From: Meandrina meandrites
Taxonomy: Eukaryota; Cnidaria; Anthozoa; Scleractinia; Meandrinidae
Length of the DNA: 64,000 nt
Assembly (NCBI GenBank): GCA_963693305.1
Contig: OY855910.1
Coordinates: forward strand, 25,441,859 to 25,505,858
Direction of reading: 5' to 3'
Shown here: positions 54,365-64,000 of the stretch, one piece after another
Position numbering within the stretch: position 1 is the first letter of the stretch
Layout of the letters: every line of letters begins with the position of its first letter
The notes under the pieces: model-generated
What the model was told of the DNA's origin: nothing
Databases searched by the model: none
What the model saw: the letters and a program-made list of their open reading frames with translations, nothing else
Position numbers and translations under genes: made by a program

Positions 54365-54659
54365 CAAATTCAAAGCTCAGGAAACAATGGCTTTTGAAAA
54401 TGAAAAGAAGAGAATTTCAGCCAGAAAAGAACTCTCGCATTTGTGCGGTTCATTTTACCGAAGACTACTTCAGAGAAAATCTGGCAATACGTAGGTTTCT
54501 GGGTTCTGATTTCAAGCCCCTAAGACTCCACCTCAAAGAGGATGCTGAGCCGCGGACTATTTTTTTTTTGTTCCAAAAAGAAATCACGGGGAAGAATTTC
54601 TTCCGAAGCACAAAGACCCCACTGTCCGTTCCGCTTTTGCTAAAAGAAGGAAGTTAGAG
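54365..54659 (+). pseudogene. THAP-domain exon with frame break at a T-run
   Basis: An acceptor GTTTCCAG is followed by LRKQWLLKMKRREFQPEKNS, then RICAVHFTEDYF, and AEPRTIF. These are the second half of a THAP zinc finger: the C-X2-H pair in CAVH and the A-x-P-T-I-F closing motif. A run of 10 T (54,560-54,569) follows. In the original frame a stop comes 33 codons later; one frame over, the sequence reads FVPKRNHGEEFLPKHKDPTV, then AFAKRRKLE up to a good donor GAG|GTATGC. A one-unit change in the T-run, real or a sequencing error, would explain this. THAP domains bind DNA and occur in host genes and in P and Kolobok transposases. The first THAP exon (C-X2-4-C) was not found. Confidence 0.7.
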
Positions 54660-57600
54660 GTATGCATTTTGCACCTTTCTTATTCTACCTAGAGCTAGAT
54701 AGAGTATTTGTTATGATTATTAGCACTTTTACTATGTTGATTTGGCTGAGTCATGATCAAGCATTAGAATTTGAGTTCGTTAGTTCAATATCCTCGTTAT
54801 TAAATTATTTGCTTCCATGCACGTGCGCATGCTTTTTGATGCGTATAAAATTAAGCTTCAAATGTTGTATTTATGTTGGGTTTAGAACCGTTAATTTCGA
54901 GCCCTAAATAACATGTACCGGCTAAATAAATATGGACCAAAAAACAGCTAATACAAACAGAACTCACAGTGTCCGCGGGGACAGTGTGTAAACGCTCAGT
55001 ATTTATTTCAACACTGAATTTTCCTTCAGCTGAAAACGACACGAATTTATTCATTGAAAGTTTTACCCTGCTTGATGCTTTGCAGTTTCCAATTTGCATT
55101 GAGAAATACCCTTTCATTCAAGTTAAATTTTTGTGTACAAATTTATTTTTGTGTTTTGTGTGACTCTCGAGCGCCGAAAAGAAACAGTGAATTCAATCTT
55201 AGCTTTTGGCCACATCCTAGGATACCTTCGCGCTTCATACCGATCCGCCGAGTTGCAAGCCGCACACGTACTGGTAAGAATTACGTGCAAATCCAAAAAA
55301 ACTGCATTTAGATTGGGGTATATAAATAAACTAATTGTTCTATACCAAGCTGAGCGGACTGATGATTTTTATACGCCATCCAGTGTTTGAAAACCTCCTA
55401 TATCGTACAATGCTTACAATTTTACTCAGTGCTTTGATAATTATTAATCTTTGAAACTGGATTACAATGTAGTAAAAAATATAACAACCATGTTTAAAAA
55501 AAAGCTTACATTCTTTCAGAATTACTCAGACTGACTCAAACTCTCAAACTTTACATTATTCGCTCTTGAAACGACGATCGTCTCTTCGATCGCAAAGCTG
55601 TGAAATAAAACTATTACGTCACAAAATTCAAAGCTCGATCCATTCCTTCCATTTCAGTGCGCGGTCATTTTGGAAACGTTTTCGTGAAGTCTTCGGAAAT
55701 CTTCGTAGTTTTTGCTATAGTTCGCGCTTTAAGGCTCAGAAAGCAAAATTTCTTCTTAAGTTTAGTTAATAATGAGTTCTTCTAGCGTTTGGTTGCTTTA
55801 AAATCGCTAAAGAAAGAATGTCGAAATTTTGGTTCATTTGACCTTTAATGCTTACGACAAGCTGAATACAAATTGTCTACAACTTAACCCCAATCTCCTA
55901 ATTAAGATGACTTATAGAGACTCAAACCACCTTAATTCTGACTGAAATTAAAATTTTGATAACGGGAATTTTGAATGGCCTGTGAAATCAGCCACTTCTC
56001 CTCGTCTGGCCAGTTTGGCGTTCACGAGGAGTGAGTGCTCTCTCGAAGCCGGTTGGGAACGGTTAGAGACGCTTGTATTCGCAGTCTACATTTCGAGGAA
56101 CGCAGTTAACTGATCTTCATTTCATCACCTTCTGGTGTTCAAACTCACATCTCCGAGCGGCCTCTTTGTCATAGTTATAATATCATTTTTGCTTTTAAAC
56201 CGATGTGGGATAAGGTAGGGCAAGCACACCCAAAAACTGAATGTTCCTTCCTCGGAAATAGTACAGTCCCATATAATCCTCAAATCGTCATCATCAAACC
56301 ACACATCGGAATCTCGAATTTTATGAACAAGGCATAGTCATGGGATTAATGTTATCTATAAATCTTGCAATTAACAGAGCCTGGTATGAGCCGGTATTAC
56401 GACGATTTTCAGCAGTGTTATTCAATTAAAACATGAACAAATAAAGAAGTTGAGATGTAAACCATTGAAGAGTGGTGACAAAATCATAGATTCGGGCTAT
56501 GGCTTCTTGGCGCGCTTTATTCTCCACTTCGAATTTTTTTTCTCACAACGTACTGAGTCAGAGAAAATAATTTATCTTTAATAAAAGTCTTCAACTCTTG
56601 AACTCAACAGCTGAAGGAATTATATAGGATAGCCTTCGAACCGATGCAGTGATAAATAAATAATTGGTAAAAAGTATTAATATTCTTTTTTTTATCTTGG
56701 TCTTGCGCATGCAGCAAAAATTTATAGTTATACATGGGAAAATAAGCGTTTTTAACCAAGGTTTTTGACCTCGAAACCACTACACAAAGACGCGTGGATA
56801 ATGACACGTTGTCTTTACGAAACGCTTTCTTCCGCACCAGGAGTTCGCCAAAATATAATAAATACTATCGGGAGAACTCAGTTCTTATTATGAGCGTTAT
56901 AAAAACCACTGAAAGCCGGACCTCAGAGTTAACCTCGTACTTCTCAGCTAGATGGGATGCCGGAACTTTTCTTTATTTCTTGTGACTGTTTCATTAGTGG
57001 AGTATCGCGGAAGTACTTGTTTCAAGCGACACTTACTGTATGTTTTGGCTGGTCTGGAAAAGAACTTGAACTACACTTACAAATCCTTTTTTAATCCTGA
57101 AGTATTTTCATTCATTTTGACGACTTCTTTTTCCGATTGCTATACACAAAAATAATCATCGATCATTGCAATGCTAATTGGTCGGTGATGGAACCAAATG
57201 CGCAAATTCCTGTTTCAGAGGAGATGCATTCGTAAAATTGCTGCCGAGGTAAATATTTCTGTCCGTTTTTCTTTGTTTTGTAAGCTCTAAATGGTGCCAG
57301 TTTGCTTTCTAACAACCAAGTACTTACCAACGATACCGATTTTGAGTTTTTCAGAGTAGAAATAATAAGCGTAACCAGAACTATATTGTCACCGTATAAA
57401 TTAAGAACAAATATTTGACTGTTTGATATGATTTATGTTTTTAACATGATTTGGGGTTTCAAACGACCTATATAAAACTATTTCGGCTTAAAATCAGGTT
57501 CACTGGTACGTTGTTATTTGGTTAAATATAAACCTGGTGAAAAATAAAGCAACCATTTATTCATTATCTATCTCGGCTGTAACAAAAAACATAGACTGAC

Positions 57601-60115
57601 ATTTACTACGATACCTACTTAGTAATTTGTTTTCAAAGAGGCCTTTGTGAAGCTCACAAATTTTTGTTTTGACTTCGAAAAGCCAGTCTGCATGAACACT
57701 GAATAAAACAAGAACAGAAATTGTGGCATTGAGTAACAGTTGTAAACTTATTTAGAATTTGCATACTGAAACTTGTGTTTTCCTTCTCTCTTCTTTCTCT
57801 AATAGAAAAAAGTCACATTTTACAGAGCAACCAGGAATTAAAAACTTGTCAAGGAGAGATATCCAATACTATATGAACAATCATAGCAGTATCTTGGCGT
57901 CAAAAGGTAGACACTGATTATATTATATAATATATTAGTGAAGTTTGGAAACTGTGCTCGTGATTTCAAGAACCTTGTACCGTGGCCAATTTTTGTGATG
58001 TTATTTCGATTAATTCTCGACAGTGTACTAGTTTTTTAAAACAAATATACGCCGTCTAATCATTCGCAGATTTTTAGAAAACGAACATACTCGTTATATG
58101 TTGGGAGGCGTAGGATATGGAAGAATATGAACGTTTTTTTTTTATCTATCAAAGCGCGAATTGGTAACTTCCGCATGATAAGTTAACTTTATATATGTAA
58201 TAGCGATATTTTTATCACTAAGACAAATTGCTGAGTATCGAAAAAACAGTCGATATTTATAGATCTATGTGATGTGCTGCTGGCGCTGTATTTTTGGATT
58301 GCTGTCAGCCCGCAAAGACATCGAAAACTGAATATTCATCTACCATAGCCATCACGGAAAAGTGCTGATCGATCAAAAGCGCTGTGGTCTCTTGGTTCAT
58401 TTAGCAACCCGTTCTCACTTACTGCGGTGAGATTTCTTCCTTGTTTATCTGCTTACTTGCAGTCTGAGAAGCTCACGATCAAACAATATCAATTTTACCA
58501 ATATATTTGTAGCACTACTAACTTACTAGCTATCTAAGTAGCCACTTTGACTAATTAAACCTGTATTTTTCACTGTTAAATCGGTTATAACATTTTTAAA
58601 GGTTTTTTGGAGTATTAAAAATTTCGACAACCGGTGTTGGTTAATTATTGACAGAAAAGGTTGTTCAGGAAAGCTTTGGTTTGATTAGATTGATCAATTT
58701 GTAACACACTGTAGAAACAGTTTTTGAATAGCATAATGCACATAATGGTTATTTTAATTGATTATCACTAACATCTGTTTACCTTGTTAATTTGAAATCC
58801 TCCAAGACTGAGAGAAGGTGGCGTTGGTGAAAAATTGTCCTTTCCGCGGATTGACGACTAGTTTCCATTTCAATTAACTAAGAACGTTCAAACATAACTT
58901 CGCAGTTATTAGTTTTCTACAGAATTTTTGCATCGTGAAGCTCATAATTATATTGTTTTGACTTCAAACCAGATTGGTTCTGCATGAGCAATAAAATAGA
59001 AAGGAGAGTGTGACATTGAGTGGCAGTTCTGTGAGTAAGAATTTGCATATTAAACCTTCCGTTTTGTTTTGTTTTTTATACATCCAAGGAGTTCTACAAA
59101 GGTTTTGTTACTGGTAAGATTCAGACTTTGTAACTTAACGACCTCACCCATCACGCAGAAGCAAGACTTTTTAAATTACACCTTAAATTAATCATTAATT
59201 ATTATTTTAAAACTAAGAGTAAACTATCTTCAAGCGATTCTAAAATGTTTTATTTTTTGACCGGTAACGGTCGCTTGCATTTGAGAATAACTGAAATGTC
59301 CTCTGGTGATAAGCTACTTATAATTAAACGTCATGTTTCAGAGAGCATGCTCCTTGAAGTACCAAGGAAAACGTCGATGTTGACTGAAATAATGCGTAAC
59401 GCAATTTATTACTAAATTTTCGAAACCGTGATGGTAAATTCAAGAACCTGGTGAAGATGTTTTACGGTGAATGTTACTGAGCAGTACTTCGATTAAACGA
59501 CGACAAATAACACTGAAAAAATGAGCGAGAAAGGTGTAGCTTTGATTTAAAATAAAAAAGCTCAAGAAATTGTTGAAAAATTTTTTTATATTCCTACTTG
59601 AGATTTTATCCGGCTAAAATTCTTCAGCAGACTCTACTTTCACAAGCTCAGATTTTTTGTCGCAGTTTTAAACACGGGTTGGATTTACCGGATAAAAAAT
59701 GGATCCAGTGCGGAAAGCAACAATTACTCGATCGGGCCGAAACCGCTTTAGTCAGTTCGGTGACACTCGCTGTCATTAGGCAAAACTATCCTTTGCTTCC
59801 GCTTTAGTTGCCATCAAAGTAGATGGAGGAAATTTCAAACAATCACAACGTTATACCGATAAAAATATACGCGACCACTTTTAATCCTCCAACACTGAAC
59901 TATTTCAATTTGCTAAATGTAACATTAGATGAAAACCAAAATTCTTCTTTTATTTTCTAGCATCACCCGAGTATTTATATGTGACGCCATGGTACATGAC
60001 GTAGCTCAGCTTATTCTAAGTTTTACAAGTGTTTTTCGATAAGGATTTTTTCTAGTCAAATCTAAATAGGGCGAAGGTGTATAACTGTCTTTAAAATTAT
60101 TATAAAATTCTAGTT
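54660..60115. other. Long stretch without a recognised gene
   Basis: AT-rich. Two exon-like pieces bounded by splice signals can be read: about 55,163-55,272 (LERRKETVNSILAFGHILGY, then donor CTG|GTAAGA) and about 57,217-57,248 (acceptor GTTTCAG, then RRCIRKIAAE, donor GAG|GTAAAT). They could be downstream exons of the THAP gene but have no known domain. A diverged unit near 54,230 recurs at 57,700-57,800 and 58,985-59,085. Confidence 0.35.
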
Positions 60116-60239
60116 TTTGAGAATTACAAAGGGAATGTTTCCAATAGGCGATATATTTCTTTTTCATTTGATCTACAAGGTATGTTTTGTTAGTGTCATC
60201 TTAAGTGTCATGATTAAAGTTAAAGGAAATGTCATAATA

Positions 60240-62106
60240 ATTGAGCATATTTATAAGATTGGAATAGAAACTATTTTTACCATTACCGTGCAAATTATCA
60301 GTGATTGCACGACGAAGGAGTTTTGATCTTTGTTTTGAAAATAACTTATGTACTTAAGAATTCGTTTATTTATATCAAAGGTTAAAGGGAATCGACCCAT
60401 TTCAGCCCGGCATGCAATATTAGATGCCTTGTTATTAACTTGTAAGTAACGTTTGTAAGTGACTTTTTTCAATTGGTGAAGTGTCCCAAGGCTTGAAATC
60501 TGATTTAGCAGACTTGAATATTGGTGTAATGAGCCCACCACACCACATTTGAGGCATTGATCCCGAATCAAGAATATTGTTGAAAAGTTTCTGATAAACG
60601 AGTATCATTTCATTTAAACTAGTTTTAATCATTTCGTTTCGTATTTTGTCTGAATAGGGTGATTTGTTATTCTTTAATTTTTTTACTGCTGTACGTATTT
60701 CGGCTTCTGTGATGAAGAAGTCCAATGGATGAGATTGCATTTCGTTGTCTTCTTGTTTACGTAACTCATTGGTAAGGTTTTGTTGATCGGAGTTAAGAGG
60801 GTCATTTGAATGAAGAGACTGGCAATGTTTCATCCAATTTTCTTCTGAAATCGGTGGAGTATGTTTTAATTTCACTGAGTCATCAATTGATTTCAGACAA
60901 TTCCAAAACTGTTTCTTGTCTGAATCGAGGGCGGTTTCCTCTAGCTCAGAAATCTTGTTATTGTAGTATTCATTTCTTTTATTATTTAGAAGGTTCTTAT
61001 ACTGTTTTAAGACAGTATGATATTCTTCACGGAGAATGACGTTTAAGGGATCTCTGTGTTTTTGATTTGCTAATTTTCTTAATTCATCTCTTTTTAAGCG
61101 ACATTCTTTATCAAACCATTTTTTGTTTGTTGATAATTGGACGCGTTTATGTTTTTTATAGTTTTTATCTTTAAGCAGCGTTTTGCAGTTGCGATGAAAA
61201 TGTTTCTACTTTTTTAAGGGAGATGTTAACATTTGCGGTTGACTCGTTGTCGTTTAGAAACTCTCGAATTAACGTTTGGGTACTTGGAGACCGTAGTGCG
61301 TCTTTGAATTTTTGTGTGGAGTCATGCTCCCAGCAGAACTGTTTCGGTAAACTCGTCAAAGTATCATTTGCAGGTATTGCATCCCGATTAGAAATATTCG
61401 TGTTAATATTCAGCCAAGTCACTATTGGGCTATGATCTGATAAACAGGTTGACTCTTTAACAATGAAATTTGCTACATGTTGAAATAAATCTTGATCACA
61501 AATTGAATAATCGACGACACTTGTTCCGTTTCTACCATGAAACGTGGCTCTTCCTAATGAATCACCATTAACTCTGCCATTGAGTATTCTGAGGTCCGCG
61601 CTTCGGCAGAGTTCAAGGAGGCGCTTTCCGTGGTTATTAAGCTCATTGTCAAAACTATTCCTCTGAGTGGAACATATCGCAAATTCAGATTGGTCATTGG
61701 TTATCATGTTATTTCCTTCTTGACAGATAGAGTCTGAATATTTTCCTGTTCTAGAGTTTAGGTCACCCATGAGTAGAATCGACCCTTGGGAAGAATAGAT
61801 TTCAATGTCGTTTTCGAGATCTTCGAACAATTCGGGGTGAAAGAAATTGGAGCCGCATGGTGGAATGTAAATACCACATACAAAGATATGTTTTGCAGTT
61901 TTCGTGTACTGCCTGCTAATTTTAAACCAGAGAAAATTTGGAGAAGCCTTTTCCACGGTAATCCAATCATGAAATTCATTCTTGGAAAGTAAAGCTAATC
62001 CTCCCGAATTTCGGCCACTTTTCGTCGTTTTCGAGGTGCCTGTAACTACAGATCGATATCCTGTTACCTCAATATTGGTCTCATTCCAAGTCTCACAAAA
62101 GATTAG
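60240..62106 (-). pseudogene. Decayed LINE: endonuclease plus start and end of RT region
   Basis: The minus strand begins at a 5' truncation (IFCETWNETN, then RNSGGLALLSKNEFHDW) and continues through an APE-type endonuclease with LLMGDLNSRTGK (catalytic Asp/Asn) and LSDHSPIVTW (catalytic SDH). One frameshift near 61,180 leads into a linker (KKWFDKECRLKRDELRKLA) and the start of the reverse transcriptase (WCGGLITPIFKSAKSDFKP). Most of the reverse transcriptase including its FADD-type core is deleted near 60,480. Sequence resumes in a region typical of the tail after it (NIACRAEMGRFPLTFDINKR). Which LINE clade it belongs to is not decided. Confidence 0.8.
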
Positions 62107-62199
62107 AAAATAAAAAAAAAATCAAAATCACAATTACAATAATATAGCAATGCAGATACTACGTGAAAAAGTAACTTTCCGAGACACCAACACGACCAG

Positions 62200-62385
62200 T
62201 GTAGCAAATCTAAATAACGCCAGCTCGAAGGCCAGCGAAAATAAATTGCAATAATCTCTTGTAAAGCAGGGTTGCAATCGTGGACAGCTGTTTCGTCCTG
62301 TTTGGGACTCATTAGCGCGGTGTAGCACATCTAAATAACGCCAGCTCGAAGGCCAGCGCAAATCAATTGCAATAATCTCTTGTAG
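62200..62385. repeat. Short direct repeat pair
   Basis: A unit containing CTAAATAACGCCAGCTCGAA, then GGCCAGCG and TTGCAATAATCTCTTGTA, occurs at about 62,203-62,264 and 62,321-62,384. It is non-coding and lies just beyond the LINE truncation point. Confidence 0.75.
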
Positions 62386-62489
62386 ATCATACGTTAGCAA
62401 GCATTGCAGTTTGCGGTCCCTTGCTGTTTCAGGTTGTTTCAAGTTGTAACTTTGCGCTTTTAGCACTGAACGTTTGTATCTATACACTG

Positions 62490-63200
62490 TTTATTAATTC
62501 TAAATCCACCCACTGGTAAAGTCTCTACAGACAAATTCAACCTTTCAAGATGTCCCTGGACACCAAATATAGTCCATCAGCTGAGATCCGAAAATTTGGG
62601 TTTATGGCTCACTTTAGGGGAACAGCCGAAACATGTCTTATCTTAATCTTTGAGTATTAAGCATCATAAAAATACATGATAGCAAGGATAGAACGGTAGC
62701 TTTCACTTAGTAAATCGAATTTTAAATTTGCCCCTTCAAACTCTCCTTTTGGCCGCCATCTTGGATTTTGGGGAAGCCTACAAAATTGCTTGTATTCTTT
62801 TAAAAGTGGACGAATCACGTTTCAAACGCAAATTTAGAATGAACTGGAACTACAAACATGATTTCTGTTTATTCTGGTGCTTGAATTATAACTACGTGGC
62901 GTCATATAAGACATCACAACGCCCGATTATTGGTCACAGTATGACCAGTTTTCACTAAAAACATTTTCAAAGTTATTTCAGAAAAGAGAACAGGCAGATA
63001 AGTTGTATGTACACATTACAAGTGTGCTGAATACAGCCCCCTCAAAAAAAAATTGCCTGTTTTCTAGCTACCCCCACCCACATTTCCAAAATATGAGGTC
63101 CCACAAGCATTCAATAGCTTTCTGCCCCGGTTCAAAGGTGTTTCCTCTCCACCACGATCAAAGGCGGGCGAATGCATTATATGCGGTTGTTCGGATTCAT
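62490..63200. other. Stretch without a recognised gene
   Basis: No domain, inverted repeat or splice-bounded exon was recognised. Short open frames on both strands look accidental. Confidence 0.5.
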
Positions 63201-63214
63201 GAAGCGCAGTGCAG

Positions 63215-63870
63215 AGACATTTCTTCTTGAACTTGGAACCACGGAAACTAGAACTGAACCGAGAAGAGCTTGAGCAAGTGATGAACAACCATGAGTTTGC
63301 AGGAGAGCAGTTCCATTTCTGAGTACTGGGAATGAAGGAGAGAGGCGTAATCTTAGGAAGGTTCTGGCCGTCGTGCATTTGCGTATGATCACCAAAACTA
63401 CGTGCGCTATATCATCCCATTCCTGGACGACATGTTTCACCTATCTGTCAGAATGCCGGAGGTGTACACAGCCTTCAACAAAGGCTACTAGTAGTTCTCC
63501 TTTCCAGTGGGGGACCGTGAGTGTACTGCAATTTGGGAGAAGGCTACATCGGGTTTCGCGCTAATTTTGCCTCAATTCAGAGATGGGTGCTCAATGACAC
63601 AAAGCGTGGTGTGTATAACAAGTTTCTTCACAAGCATTTTCCTATTACCTATTGATTACTTCATCCCAGACTTACATCCATAAGGAGTTGGCTCCCGCAC
63701 GCGTTAAAGAAGACATCAAAGCTGACGGAAAGCTGGAGGATCTGCTCAAGATCGCTAAAATGTATTCACCAATCTATGAAAACAAGACGCACCATCCCTG
63801 TTCAGGTTACTTTGATACATTGAAGGAAGCCACGCTGAAGTCGTTTAAGGATCTAAGGCTGTGGTAATGT
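63215..63870 (+). pseudogene. Degenerate coding-like stretch, unidentified
   Basis: Plus-strand fragments in shifting frames read ELEQVMNNHEFAGEQFHF, then FHLSVRMPEVYTAFNKGY, FSFPVGDRECTAIWEKATSG and, after a gap, KIAMKMYSP-like text (actual: LLKIAKMYSPIYENKTHH). PEVYTAFNKG and the following region vaguely recall a multicopy cnidarian protein family associated with mobile elements, but stops and frame changes prevent a firm identification. It may continue past the right edge. Confidence 0.3.
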
Positions 63871-64000
63871 TCGACGTCAGCAGGATTTACTCCTCTTAGT
63901 ATGGACCGTGATGTATTGCTCGGATGACACTCAGTTCTCAGACATTTTCACCACATTGACATGAAAATTGTTTTCCCCTATCCTCTCGGTTCTCTTTCCT

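Overview
This window is animal nuclear DNA, most likely from a cnidarian such as an anthozoan. The evidence is AT-rich sequence, genes split into short exons with GT/AG junctions, abundant intronic repeats, and relics of many eukaryotic transposon classes (BEL/Pao, Penelope-like, non-LTR, Crypton/DUF3504, hAT-like, long-inverted-repeat elements with TTAA target sites). Nothing looks bacterial: there are no operons, ribosome-binding sites or CRISPR. The species assignment is inference.

The backbone of positions 1-51,442 is a minus-strand gene, or gene fragment, built from tandem MAM domains. Each MAM domain is encoded by three exons: A (135 nt, phase 1 in and 1 out), B (242 nt, phase 1 to 0) and C (88-94 nt, phase 0 to 1). 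The module is therefore symmetric, 1-1. I find exon A five times, B five times and C four times, all open with usable splice sites. The introns are segmentally duplicated: 26,038-31,580 repeats 1-16,266 apart from insertions and deletions, and 32,665-34,372 starts a third copy. Insertions shared by copies (a hAT-like element with 5-bp duplications, a DUF3504 relic, a BEL scar) predate the duplications. Others occur in one copy only (a hAT element at 2,523-3,440, probably a 5-kb TTAA element at 17,450-22,423).

From 38.1 to 48.2 kb, apparently inside one very long intron of this array, is a compact intronless gene island unlike its surroundings. It holds a minus-strand gene, a divergent plus-strand gene with one frameshift, a small membrane-protein gene with two ESCRT-type late-domain motifs near its N terminus, and two tandem zinc-cluster genes, one broken by a tRNA-like gene. 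The packing resembles an endogenous DNA-virus-like or Maverick-like element, but I cannot name its family from sequence alone. The membrane-protein gene is split at a TTAA by a 6,595-bp element with inverted repeats of about 0.8 kb, which itself carries nested transposons.

Positions 48.6-64 kb hold foldback and inverted-repeat elements, one exon encoding the second half of a THAP zinc finger (with a frameshift at a T-run), a decayed LINE on the minus strand (60.2-62.1 kb), and degenerate coding-like sequence at the right edge. Much of 54.7-60.1 kb shows no recognisable gene.
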